20,262 nt of DNA from an uncultured Parafilimonas sp. (GCA_937892395.1 CALAGJ010000140.1:1-20262), one strand, 5' to 3'. Counted from the stretch's first letter, positions 7,104 through 15,524 are shown. Translations and numbers: made by a program. Notes: generated from the sequence alone by a model not told the origin.

Positions 7104-9143
7104 TTATCCTTTCATCACTTCCAGTTTTTTTTGAAGGGCAAACATTTCATCCCGCAGACGTGCCGCTTCTATAAAGTCTAAATCACGTGCTGCTTTTTCC
7201 ATCTTCTTTTTTGTTTGTGCTATAGTTTTTTCTACTTGTGGTATTGTTTCATATACTTCCTGTTCTTCTGCGGCTGTTCCTACAATATCCTGATCATTGC
7301 CCACTGCATAGGGTTTGCTTGGATCAAAACCTTTTATATCTAACACAGAAGTTTGTGCAAATACCTGTTCTTTACTTTTCACTACAGTAGTTGGTGTTAT
7401 ATTATTCAAGGTATTGTGTGCAATTTGTTTTTCACGACGGCGTTGTGTTTCGTCCATAGTGCGCTGCATGCTTTGAGTAATAGTATCAGCATAAAAAATG
7501 ACCAATCCTTTTACATTTCTTGCGGCCCTTCCGGCCGTTTGTGTTAGCGATTTCTCATTTCTCAAAAAGCCTTCTTTATCTGCATCCAGTATAGCCACCA
7601 GCGATACTTCAGGTAGGTCAAGTCCTTCTCTAAGCAGGTTTACACCAACCAATACATCTATTTCACCAAGTCTTAATTGCCTGAGTATTTCCACTCTTTC
7701 CAGAGTATCCACGTCGCTATGTATGTATTTGCTTTTTATGTCAATACGTTGTAAGTATTTGTCCATTTCTTCTGCCATACGTTTGGTAAGTGTGGTTACC
7801 AATACCCTATCTCCATCACTTACTCTTCTATCAATTTCATCTAATAAATCATCAATTTGATTTATTGATGGCCTCACTTCAATGGGTGGATCCAGCAAAC
7901 CGGTCGGCCTTACAACCTGCTCCACTACTACACCGCCGGTTTGTTCTAGTTCATAACTATCCGGCGTGGCACTTACATAAATAATCTGGTTCATCATATT
8001 TTCAAATTCATGAAAGTTTAATGGCCTATTATCTAAAGCTGATGGTAAGCGAAAACCAAAATCTACCAGAACCATTTTTCTGCTTCTGTCACCACCATAC
8101 ATGCCGGCTACTTGCGGTATGGTCTGATGACTTTCATCTATAACACATAAAAAATCTTTAGGAAAATAATCCAATAAACAAAACGGCCGAGTACCCTGCA
8201 TACGTCTATCAAAAAAACGGCTGTAATTCTCAATGCCATTACAATATCCAAGTTCCCTTATCATTTCAAGGTCATATTCAACACGCTCTTTTATCCGTTG
8301 TGCTTCTATATATTTTCCGGATTGTTTGTAATACTCATGCTGAAGCATCATTTCATCCTGTATTTCATACATGATTTGCTGAAGCATGTCTTTTTGCGCT
8401 ATGTATAAGTTGGCAGGAAATATGGCAGCATCTGAAATGGAGGCTATTTTTTTATTCGTAGCCACATCAATGCTATCAATGCTTTCTATTTCATCACCAA
8501 AAAAGGTAATGCGATAACCGTAGTCAACGTAAGGAAGGTTGATATCAACCGTATCTCCTTTTACCCTAAATGTTCCTCTTTTAAAATCAGTCTGAGTGCG
8601 GTTGTATAAATTGTTGACTAAGTTGTGCAAGAAGCCCTGTCTGCTTAGATTCTGACCTTTCTGTATCCTGATTACACTGTTTGCAAATTCTGTTGGATTT
8701 CCTATTCCATAAATACAACTTACACTGGCCACTACTATGATATCTCTTCTGCCACTAAGTAATTCTGCTGTAGCTTGCAGTCTGAGTTTATCTAGTTCTT
8801 CATTGATGCTTAAATCTTTTTCAATATAAGTATCACTCACCGGCATATAAGCTTCCGGTTGATAATAATCGTAATAACTAACAAAATAACCTACTGCGTT
8901 ATTTGGAAAGAATTGCTTGAATTCTCCGTAGAGTTGAGCTACAAGGGTTTTGTTATGTGTAATGACTAATGTGGGTTTCTGCACCTGCTGTATTACATTG
9001 GCAATGGTAAAAGTTTTACCGCTACCCGTTACACCAAGCAAAGTCTGATGTTTCTCCTGCTGTTGGATACCTTCCACAAGCTGTCTAATGGCTTCTGGTT
9101 GATCACCCGCAGGGGAATAAGCGCTTTTCAAGTCGAACTGCAT
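7104..9143 (-). CDS. uvrB: UvrABC excision nuclease subunit B
   Basis: The damage-verification helicase-like subunit of nucleotide excision repair; it receives lesions from UvrA and recruits UvrC. It is full length at 679 aa. Walker A is G37-T44 (GVTGSGKT). The DNA-clamping beta-hairpin region has SYYDYYQPEAYMP. The DESH box is in VIDESHQT, followed by YVSATPD. The helicase C-terminal half has NLLREGLDLPEV and QTAGRAARN. A UVR domain (DFIEAARLRDEM) ends the protein and would contact UvrC. The start ATG at 9141-9143 gives MQFDLKSAYSPAGDQP, the standard family N-terminus. It lies 124 bases downstream of the TonB receptor on the same strand. I could not identify a good -7 box in that gap. Confidence 0.97.
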   Translation of the reverse strand: MQFDLKSAYSPAGDQPEAIRQLVEGIQQQEKHQTLLGVTGSGKTFTIANVIQQVQKPTLVITHNKTLVAQLYGEFKQFFPNNAVGYFVSYYDYYQPEAYMPVSDTYIEKDLSINEELDKLRLQATAELLSGRRDIIVVASVSCIYGIGNPTEFANSVIRIQKGQNLSRQGFLHNLVNNLYNRTQTDFKRGTFRVKGDTVDINLPYVDYGYRITFFGDEIESIDSIDVATNKKIASISDAAIFPANLYIAQKDMLQQIMYEIQDEMMLQHEYYKQSGKYIEAQRIKERVEYDLEMIRELGYCNGIENYSRFFDRRMQGTRPFCLLDYFPKDFLCVIDESHQTIPQVAGMYGGDRSRKMVLVDFGFRLPSALDNRPLNFHEFENMMNQIIYVSATPDSYELEQTGGVVVEQVVRPTGLLDPPIEVRPSINQIDDLLDEIDRRVSDGDRVLVTTLTKRMAEEMDKYLQRIDIKSKYIHSDVDTLERVEILRQLRLGEIDVLVGVNLLREGLDLPEVSLVAILDADKEGFLRNEKSLTQTAGRAARNVKGLVIFYADTITQSMQRTMDETQRRREKQIAHNTLNNITPTTVVKSKEQVFAQTSVLDIKGFDPSKPYAVGNDQDIVGTAAEEQEVYETIPQVEKTIAQTKKKMEKAARDLDFIEAARLRDEMFALQKKLEVMKG

Positions 9144-9267
9144 GGGTGCAAGTTACCAATTATGAGGAAGCATAAGTTGAGAGATTTTTTGATCATATTT
9201 TCTCCAACTGAAATAAATTAAGTCTAATCTGTTAATTCTATAATCGCCTTTTGAAAATACATTGCAA

Positions 9268-11502
9268 TTAAAAGAAAATACTACACCTCAACCTTGCATT
9301 GAATGGAACACCAGGGGTAAAATTTACTGCATTTACTGGCTCTATTTCATTGCGAAGCTTCGATTCAGTTTCAAACTGTGCTTCCCTCCACTTTGTATTG
9401 AACACATTCTCTACTACCACACCTATTTCATATTTTTTTCTTGTATAATTAATGGCTAAGTCATTTACAAAATAGCCTTGTGCAGTAAGAGAATTATCTG
9501 TATTGGCTGACCTATCTTTTAGGTATCTATATATCAATGATCCATTAATCGGACTTTTACCTTTATAAATAACACCACCCACACTACTCCATGTAGGAGC
9601 TAATGGAATAAAATCATTCCCTTTTTCATCATCAATGCTTCTACCATGTGCATAATTTACATTGCTATACAAAAACCAAGCATTTGATACTTGAACTCTG
9701 GCACTTATATCTATTCCTTTTCGTTCTGTACGTCCACTCGGTTCTACTTCTGCGGCATCGCCCACATATACAAATTCCTGCTGCAAATAAAGATACCATA
9801 CTGCTGTATTTATGATGATGCCAGGAGTTGGTTTAATTATAAATCCAAGATCAGTACCATAAGCCGCAGGCAATATTTCACGACCCTGTTGTGGTACCAC
9901 TACCCGGGTATCATTGCTATGAAAACCTCTTCCCGTTTTCAAGTACAATTGGGCTGTTTTATTGAGGGTATATTGAATATTTAATTTTGGACTTACAATT
10001 GATTTATTGGCTGTTTGTTTCAAGCTATTTTGTTGGAGTTTGTCTGTGTATTGAAAATTAAAACCATCAAACCTTGCACCTATGTTGATTTGCCACTTTT
10101 CATTACTAAAAGTTTCTCCTGCAAATGCATAAAAATTTGTTTCATTGATATCACCAAAAGATAGTCTATCTTTTATTGTTGTGAAGTCTTTGGTATTATT
10201 CAGTTGTGAATTATTTACAACATCATATCTAACACCAATACCCGCTTCCGTGCGCCAAACCCAATTGCCTATTTGATGCTCATTATTTAGTACACTATTA
10301 TAGCCCATCAGGTTTCTTTTTTCTACCTGATTTATCTGGTCGCCATTTAAGGCATCCACTAAATAGAAAGTAAAGTTTGAAAATAAATTAAAATTATATC
10401 GGCTAAAATGAAGCTGATTTGTCCAATAAGTGGATGCACCCAACCTTGACCTTAACATAGCATTGATATTCCATCTGCCTGTAGCACCTTTTTCCTTATC
10501 AATAGTGCCCCACCTCGTTATGGTACCATCATCAATAGCACGCTGTGGCACTTGTCCACTTGCAAACCAATTACTTTCAAACCAGCCTGCGGAAAGGGTG
10601 AGTTGGTGATTGGCATTAAGATTTGCATTGAATTTTGAAAATATATTTTTTCTTTTAAATGCTTGCGGCAAATCAAATGGCCCATCACTATATAGAAATT
10701 CTCCTGCCGTAAACCAATGCTGTCCTTTAGTAGCTGCATTTTTTGAGAGATGATTAATCATACCCACAGTTCTAAAAGTATTTAACATGCCACCTTCTAC
10801 TTTAATACTGTTTTCTTCCAATGCATTTAACGTATTCACTTTCACATATCCCGATGTATTGAGGTTGCCAACTGAGGTATAGTAAGGACCGGAACCATAG
10901 TCAATCGTGCCAACAGTTTCAGGGATAATAAAATGCATATCATTATAACCTTGTCCATGTGCATGGCTCACCATGTTGATTGGAATACCATCCACATTAA
11001 CGGCTATATCAGTACCATGATCATTGTCAAAACCCCTTAAAAAAATTTGCTCTGCTTTACCGCCTCCCTGATGCTGTGCGGTAAACAAACCGGGCACTGT
11101 TCTCAAAAAATTCTGAGCACTATTTACAGGCCGCAACTTTAAATCTATTTTGCTGATTGTGCCGGATTGATTTAAACTATGACTACTTACAACCACCTCT
11201 TGTAAACTAACGATGCCAGGAGTAAGCATTACTTCTGTATTAACTTTTACTTGCTCAAATTTTGTTTGTATAGAATTGTAGCCGATACAGGATATAAGTA
11301 TAAAACCAGTATCTGAGGTGATTGGAATACTGACTTCTCCACTGGAATTGGTTAAATAACTAGCTTTTTGAGGTAGAATAACCAATGCATTTTCTACACC
11401 ATAATGTGTGCCCGCATCTATAATTTTTATTCTAATATTTTGTTGTGCATCAGCAAGTAAAAAAAAGAGACTAGCAATTGAGAAAAGTAATATTTTCTTC
11501 AT
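9268..11502 (-). CDS. TonB-dependent outer-membrane receptor
   Basis: A 744-aa outer-membrane active transporter energised by TonB-ExbBD. Residues 1-19 are a signal peptide with cleavage expected after ADA. A carboxypeptidase-regulatory-like beta domain typical of Bacteroidota receptors follows (about 22-95). The plug domain (about 110-235) includes RTVPGLF, QIFLRGFDN and NVDGIPINM, and the rest is a beta-barrel ending in a terminal phenylalanine. The plug has histidines H162, H180, H182 and H190 in DHGTD and SHAHGQGYNDMH, which could touch a metal chelate. That is inference; the substrate is not known. No SusD partner is adjacent, so a glycan SusCD system is not supported. The gene diverges from the EVE-domain gene across 85 bases. 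Confidence 0.92.
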   Translation of the reverse strand: MKKILLFSIASLFFLLADAQQNIRIKIIDAGTHYGVENALVILPQKASYLTNSSGEVSIPITSDTGFILISCIGYNSIQTKFEQVKVNTEVMLTPGIVSLQEVVVSSHSLNQSGTISKIDLKLRPVNSAQNFLRTVPGLFTAQHQGGGKAEQIFLRGFDNDHGTDIAVNVDGIPINMVSHAHGQGYNDMHFIIPETVGTIDYGSGPYYTSVGNLNTSGYVKVNTLNALEENSIKVEGGMLNTFRTVGMINHLSKNAATKGQHWFTAGEFLYSDGPFDLPQAFKRKNIFSKFNANLNANHQLTLSAGWFESNWFASGQVPQRAIDDGTITRWGTIDKEKGATGRWNINAMLRSRLGASTYWTNQLHFSRYNFNLFSNFTFYLVDALNGDQINQVEKRNLMGYNSVLNNEHQIGNWVWRTEAGIGVRYDVVNNSQLNNTKDFTTIKDRLSFGDINETNFYAFAGETFSNEKWQINIGARFDGFNFQYTDKLQQNSLKQTANKSIVSPKLNIQYTLNKTAQLYLKTGRGFHSNDTRVVVPQQGREILPAAYGTDLGFIIKPTPGIIINTAVWYLYLQQEFVYVGDAAEVEPSGRTERKGIDISARVQVSNAWFLYSNVNYAHGRSIDDEKGNDFIPLAPTWSSVGGVIYKGKSPINGSLIYRYLKDRSANTDNSLTAQGYFVNDLAINYTRKKYEIGVVVENVFNTKWREAQFETESKLRNEIEPVNAVNFTPGVPFNARLRCSIFF

Positions 11503-11529
11503 TCAGTACAATTTGAATAAAAATATACG

Positions 11530-11560
11530 CAAAATAAAATGTGATGGATTCATGGATAAA
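11530..11560 (-). promoter_or_regulatory. Putative promoter of the TonB receptor gene
   Basis: On the minus strand TTTA (11560-11557), a 19-base spacer and TTATTTTG (11537-11530) resemble the Bacteroidota TTTG-N19-TAnnTTTG promoter, with one mismatch in each box. The -7 box ends 28 bases before the receptor ATG. Confidence 0.28.
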
Positions 11561-11563
11561 AAT

Positions 11564-11571
11564 TATTCTTG
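11564..11571 (+). promoter_or_regulatory. Putative -7 box for the EVE-domain gene
   Basis: TATTCTTG matches five of the six defined bases of TAnnTTTG, and its G is 17 bases before the ATG at 11588. If it is real, the in-frame ATG further upstream (about 11552) could not be used from this promoter, which supports the shorter protein. Confidence 0.25.
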
Positions 11572-11587
11572 CATCAGAAAAATATTT

Positions 11588-11992
11588 ATGCAATACTGGT
11601 TAGTAAAAAGTGAGCCTTATAAATATAGCTGGCAGCAGTTTTTAATAGATAAAGAAACCTATTGGGATGGGGTAAGAAATTATGCTGCAAGGATTCATTT
11701 AAGGACTATGAAAAAAGGGGACTTGGTATTTTATTATCATAGCAATGAGGGGCTTGAAATAGTTGGTATTGCAAAAGTTACTAAAGAGGCTTATCAAGAT
11801 CCTACAACTGATGATGATGCATGGGTAGCGGTAAATTTAAAACCGGTATCAACTTTAAAAAAACCTGTCACACTTGCCACCATAAAAGCCACAACTGCTT
11901 TGCAAAATATGGCATTGATAAAACTCAGCCGACTCAGCGTGCAGCCGGTAACGAAAGAAGAATGGGATGTTGTGGTTCAAATGGGGCAGTGA
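11588..11992 (+). CDS. EVE domain-containing protein
   Basis: A small 134-aa single-domain protein of the EVE family, which has a PUA-like fold related to the ASCH and YTH base-reading domains and includes mammalian thymocyte nuclear protein 1. EVE domains in some nucleases and methylases recognise modified DNA bases; the role of stand-alone bacterial copies is not established. The whole domain is visible: YWLVKSEPYKYSW at the start, WDGVRNYAAR, MKKGDLVFYYHSN, IVGIAKV, WVAVNLKPV and LSRLSVQPVTKEEW at the end. I chose the ATG at 11588 because the domain begins there directly; an upstream in-frame ATG would add a short non-homologous leader. It is transcribed away from the TonB receptor, with lgt 122 bases downstream. 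Confidence 0.9.
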   Translation: MQYWLVKSEPYKYSWQQFLIDKETYWDGVRNYAARIHLRTMKKGDLVFYYHSNEGLEIVGIAKVTKEAYQDPTTDDDAWVAVNLKPVSTLKKPVTLATIKATTALQNMALIKLSRLSVQPVTKEEWDVVVQMGQ

Positions 11993-12088
11993 GGGGAGGA
12001 GATGTAAAAAGAACTACTTTTTAATTGTCGTTTTCCATCATATCAGTATTTAACTATCACCATCTTTCTATACCTATCATCAATTTAC

Positions 12089-12096
12089 TATTATTG
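12089..12096 (+). promoter_or_regulatory. Putative -7 box for lgt
   Basis: TATTATTG matches five of the six defined bases of TAnnTTTG, with its G 19 bases before the ATG at 12115. That is the same distance as for the ComA-like gene. The -33 region is T-rich without a clean TTTG. Confidence 0.3.
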
Positions 12097-12114
12097 CAGC
12101 CAATAAAAGAATAC

Positions 12115-13404
12115 ATGTTTCCAAACTTATATTACGCCTTTAAAGAACTTTTTGGGATTGAATTGGAGGGTCTAAAAATTGTAAACAGCTTTGGTTTTTT
12201 TGTGGCTATTGCATTTCTCATTGCAGCATGGCTGCTTGCTAAAGAACTCCGGAGAAAACAAGCACTTGGTCAATTTGTATATACGGAGGAAAAAATAATG
12301 GTTGGTAAACCTGCCTCCATTGTTGATCTCCTTACTAATTTTATTTTAGGTTTTATTTTCGGATATAAATTACTAGGCGTTTTTTTGGAAGAGGGTGCAT
12401 TGGCAGATCCACAAGTATATATTTTTTCATCGCAGGGTAGTTTGCCTGCGGGTTTGCTTTCGGGATTATTTTTTGTTGTATTGAAATGGTGGGAAAAGAA
12501 TAAAAATAAATTAGATAAACCAGAAGAGCGTACCATCAGAATTTGGCCCAGCGATCGGGTTGCAGACATTACAGTTATAGCTGCTATTTCCGGATTTGCC
12601 GGCGCAAAAATTTTTGACAATTTAGAAAATTGGGATCGATTCATACAAGATCCTATAGGCAATCTTATTTCTCCCAGTGGGCTTACTTATTACGGTGGCC
12701 TTATATTGGCCATCATTGTACTTTGGTATTATTTCTCGAAAAATAAAATCAGGTTTATTGATATGGCTGATTCTGCGGCTGCGCCATTAATGTTATCTTA
12801 TGGATTGGGCCGTATAGGCTGCCAAGTAAGTGGCGATGGAGATTGGGGCATTATCAATAGTGCATATATCAGTAATGCAGCCGGAGAGTTAATACCCGCA
12901 GATGGTATGAATGCCGTAAATAATGCTATTCAATCCAATGCAAGTTTTTATACCCGGGAGTTTGGCAGTGTGGAAGCAGTATCTCACAAGGCTGTGCATG
13001 CATTCATGGGTTTACCAGACTGGCTTTTTGCATATACCTATCCGCACAATGTAAATGAAAGTGGTATTCCAATAATGGGCTGCACTTGGGATGATTATTG
13101 CAACCATTTGCCACTACCCGTATTTCCTACACCACTCTATGAAATTGTAATGGCAATCCTACTTTTTGGACTTTTGTGGGCTATACGTAAGAAAATTAAA
13201 ACACCCGGAAGGTTATTTGCAGTCTATCTTTTCGTGAATGGTATAGAGCGATTCTTGATTGAACAAATCAGGGTAAATACTCATTATGATTTCTGGGGTA
13301 TGCAGCCTACACAAGCTGAAATTATTGCATTGCTACTCATACTTACCGGCTTATTGCTTTGGTGGCGGGCACCAAAAATTTGGAAACCTATACTGCGCAG
13401 TTAG
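12115..13404 (+). CDS. lgt: Prolipoprotein diacylglyceryl transferase, long form
   Basis: An inner-membrane enzyme that moves diacylglycerol from phosphatidylglycerol onto the lipobox cysteine of prolipoproteins. Family marks are GLTYYGGL (189-196), the signature GRIGC with R233, FPTPLYE, and GIERFLIEQIR near the end. Where E. coli has H103 in HGGL, this protein has tyrosine. At 429 aa it is far longer than E. coli Lgt (about 290). The extra length lies mainly at about residues 58-136, which hold two added hydrophobic segments, plus a longer loop after the GRIGC signature. Residues 58-130 look like a diverged copy of 137-211 (see findings). The ATG at 12115 follows AATAAAAGA and a -7 box; an in-frame TTG at 12025 would add 30 residues. 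The stop codon interlocks with that of the opposing acyltransferase gene. Confidence 0.9.
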   Translation: MFPNLYYAFKELFGIELEGLKIVNSFGFFVAIAFLIAAWLLAKELRRKQALGQFVYTEEKIMVGKPASIVDLLTNFILGFIFGYKLLGVFLEEGALADPQVYIFSSQGSLPAGLLSGLFFVVLKWWEKNKNKLDKPEERTIRIWPSDRVADITVIAAISGFAGAKIFDNLENWDRFIQDPIGNLISPSGLTYYGGLILAIIVLWYYFSKNKIRFIDMADSAAAPLMLSYGLGRIGCQVSGDGDWGIINSAYISNAAGELIPADGMNAVNNAIQSNASFYTREFGSVEAVSHKAVHAFMGLPDWLFAYTYPHNVNESGIPIMGCTWDDYCNHLPLPVFPTPLYEIVMAILLFGLLWAIRKKIKTPGRLFAVYLFVNGIERFLIEQIRVNTHYDFWGMQPTQAEIIALLLILTGLLLWWRAPKIWKPILRS

Positions 13405-14135
13405 GCTTTCAGTTTATAATAATCCCACATTAGCTTATAGGATTCTTCTTTTAGCTTTTTTGCATCTTTACCATTTACTTCAATGGGAGGTAGTATATCC
13501 ATTTTCAATGGCTGAGGCATGAGATAAAAAAACCTTTTTCTGGGTAATGCTTTACGTGTATTGAAGAGGACTACAGGAAGAATTGGCTTTCCCGTATCTG
13601 CGGCTAATTTAAAAGCACCATCATAAAAATTTTTTAATGGATCTGCTGTATTGTTTCTCGTTCCTTCGGGATAAATAAGCATGTCCAAACCCATATCCAA
13701 TACATCTCTCATTTTTTGATAGCTGGCTCTGCGGCTGGTATCATTGTTACGATCTACCAATACACTTCCAAAACTATAAATCCATCCAAATAAAGGTATA
13801 TAACTCATGCTTTTTTTGGCAATGGTTTTATTTGCCCTTGGCATAAATGGTGTGGTTATGGGTATATCCAGCAAACTATTATGGTTGCAAATGATGATAT
13901 ATGCCGGGTGATTTTCGAAATATTGCTTACCAGTTATTTTTATGGGGCATCCAATACAAAATAAAAAAAAGGCCATCCATACTCTTGAAACCTGTCTATG
14001 CCATTGTGCTTTTTGTGGTTCTCGTAAAAGAAAACAAGGCATATAAAATACAATGGCAACACACATGGTAGGAAAAAAAACTACCAATGCCCAAAAGCAC
14101 CACACACGGCCAGCCACAGCCTTTAAAAATGTCAT
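13401..14135 (-). CDS. 1-acyl-glycerol-3-phosphate acyltransferase (PlsC family)
   Basis: A membrane-associated acyltransferase of the PlsC/LPLAT family, which usually acylates lysophosphatidic acid at position 2 to make phosphatidic acid. The 244-aa protein has two N-terminal hydrophobic segments (about 11-36 and 52-64), then the catalytic HX4D box (H85, D90 in NHNSLLD), a KK-S-x-IPLFG segment (107-117), VDR (127-129) and the glycerophosphate-binding PEGTR (156-160). It ends 4 bases inside the convergent lgt gene. It starts 35 bases after the stop of the ATP-grasp-like gene, and the two look like an operon. Some PlsC-like enzymes in Bacteroidota acylate aminolipids instead (GlsA in glycine lipid synthesis), so the acceptor is uncertain. 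Confidence 0.88.
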   Translation of the reverse strand: MTFLKAVAGRVWCFWALVVFFPTMCVAIVFYMPCFLLREPQKAQWHRQVSRVWMAFFLFCIGCPIKITGKQYFENHPAYIIICNHNSLLDIPITTPFMPRANKTIAKKSMSYIPLFGWIYSFGSVLVDRNNDTSRRASYQKMRDVLDMGLDMLIYPEGTRNNTADPLKNFYDGAFKLAADTGKPILPVVLFNTRKALPRKRFFYLMPQPLKMDILPPIEVNGKDAKKLKEESYKLMWDYYKLKA

Positions 14136-14170
14136 GTTGAAATGAAATTTAATTGGAAGAGTAGATAGCG

Positions 14171-15367
14171 TTACTGTTCAAAAAAGATGATTGTACCACC
14201 TACCCATTCTTTATCTTTATTGTATCGTACACCAATCATTTTTCCTTTACTTAATCTGCCCAGATTGTGTGTAGCTACAGGTCTTGCAGCCCCATCTTTC
14301 CAAAAATAAAATATACGTATTTCTGCTTTCGCAGGAATGTCTGGAGTTTCTATCACATCCGCATATTTTACTTTTTTTTGAAGTATCCAATTTTGTGGAT
14401 CTTTTACTTGATCTATATCCTCTTTTGTAACGTCAATAATAACGCCCTGCCCTGCAAATGAAAACAATGGTTTGAGTACATATTGACTCAAATCAGTAGG
14501 TATCTCCTTTAACTGATTGAGAAAATTTGTTTCCGGCACATATTGATGTTTGATAAATGGCAAAGTAAATTTACTGATTCTATAAAACCAGTTTGGATGT
14601 GGTGCCCATTCTACATCCAGATCATTGAATAGAATTTTTCCTTTTTCCTGAATGGCTGCTGTTTGTTGCTGAAGGTCATCAAAAATGAGTCTATTGTAAA
14701 TTCGCTTTACAGGTTTTTTTTCTCCATCCTTGATATAAAAAAGATTTCTGCCTTCTTGCACTAACTCAGTAAGACATACGATGGGTATGCCAATTGCTTT
14801 TTCTGTGGCATAAAAATCAACTCTTGTTTTTTGTTGATGCGGCAGCACTTCCAATAAAATAACCTCTTCCGGTTGATGATTTCCTATAATTACTTCCTTT
14901 AATAATTGGAGATAAGTTTCCTTATTAAATCCACTCAGATAGCTACTGTAGTTATCAGGGATGTCAAAATATTGTCTTGTTATATCTGCATAATATGCCT
15001 GATACGCAAACAGGGTAGGAAAGCCCTGCATTTCAATCAACTGTGGCTCCAATTCATTATCTTCATTGATACAAACGCCAAAATCGAATGCTATAAAATG
15101 GGAATGGGATTCATTTCCCGGCACACGCAGCCCCTCCGGAATAGCACTGTCGGTAATGGATTTGAAATCTGGCTGTACAATTACATCCACAATTTCCTCA
15201 CAGGCATCTATCATCTTTTTTGTGAACGCTTTATCACAAAAAATGGGTGTTTCTGCTATTCTGAAATCGAGCTGTCCGGGATGCAAATTTTCTGTAGCTG
15301 TTACAAATGCTTTGTATGCCTCCGGTGTAAAAGCTTTGTTGTACGCTTTGCGCAATGCTAGAACCAT
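14171..15367 (-). CDS. Conserved protein of unknown function, ATP-grasp-like
   Basis: I do not recognise a named family. From the ATG at 15367 the protein has 398 aa, with no signal peptide or clear membrane segment. Its layout suggests an ATP-grasp ligase, perhaps circularly permuted like glutathionylspermidine synthase. An acidic FDFG around D95 and IEMQGFP (111-117) come early. A lysine followed by a glycine-rich loop comes late (K299, P300, AGQG 305-308), then ILQKK (328-332) and EIRIF (349-353). ATP-grasp enzymes join a carboxylate to an amine or thiol through an acyl-phosphate. This reading is inference from motif shape. A GTG at 15391 would add eight residues; I prefer the ATG because a -7-like box would otherwise overlap the start. 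It precedes the PlsC-type gene by 35 bases. Confidence 0.7.
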   Translation of the reverse strand: MVLALRKAYNKAFTPEAYKAFVTATENLHPGQLDFRIAETPIFCDKAFTKKMIDACEEIVDVIVQPDFKSITDSAIPEGLRVPGNESHSHFIAFDFGVCINEDNELEPQLIEMQGFPTLFAYQAYYADITRQYFDIPDNYSSYLSGFNKETYLQLLKEVIIGNHQPEEVILLEVLPHQQKTRVDFYATEKAIGIPIVCLTELVQEGRNLFYIKDGEKKPVKRIYNRLIFDDLQQQTAAIQEKGKILFNDLDVEWAPHPNWFYRISKFTLPFIKHQYVPETNFLNQLKEIPTDLSQYVLKPLFSFAGQGVIIDVTKEDIDQVKDPQNWILQKKVKYADVIETPDIPAKAEIRIFYFWKDGAARPVATHNLGRLSKGKMIGVRYNKDKEWVGGTIIFFEQ

Positions 15368-15390
15368 GTTTGCTATATCTTTTAAAGCCA

Positions 15391-15398
15391 CAATATTA
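15391..15398 (-). promoter_or_regulatory. Putative -7 box for the ATP-grasp-like gene
   Basis: TAATATTG on the minus strand matches five of the six defined bases of TAnnTTTG and lies 24 bases before the ATG at 15367. It is weak on its own but helps decide the start. Confidence 0.22.
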
Positions 15399-15455
15399 AT
15401 AGTCTCTCATAAAACTTTACAAAAAATCTTAGAGCCAAAGCGGAATGATTCAAAA

Positions 15456-15492
15456 TCGGCAATCCATTGCCCGACAGGGCATAAATTTTTTT
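15456..15492 (+). promoter_or_regulatory. Terminator-like hairpin with an alternative upstream pairing
   Basis: TGCCC-GACA-GGGCA (15468-15481) is a five-pair stem followed by ATAAA-like bases and seven T (15486-15492), an intrinsic terminator pattern on the plus strand. The left arm can instead pair with TCGGCAAT (15456-15463), giving a mutually exclusive hairpin. No plus-strand gene lies just upstream, so it is either an attenuator ahead of yfhO or the end of a small RNA. The stems are short. Confidence 0.35.
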
Positions 15493-15524
15493 AAAGAAAT
15501 AAGGTTGTTATAAAATGACTCAAA

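Noticed and set aside
9268..11502. A SusCD polysaccharide utilisation system
   Set aside because: There is no SusD-like lipoprotein or glycoside hydrolase next to the receptor, and the protein is shorter than usual SusC proteins.
11993..12007. AGGGGAGGAG followed by ATGTAA, looking like a ribosome site on a start-stop frame after the EVE gene
   Set aside because: The frame has no second codon, Bacteroidota make little use of Shine-Dalgarno sites, and the purine run is probably chance.
13660..13672. CCTTCGGGAT resembling the small CCCGAAGGG hairpin motif
   Set aside because: It encodes the conserved PEGTR motif of the PlsC-type acyltransferase and lacks the second stem arm.
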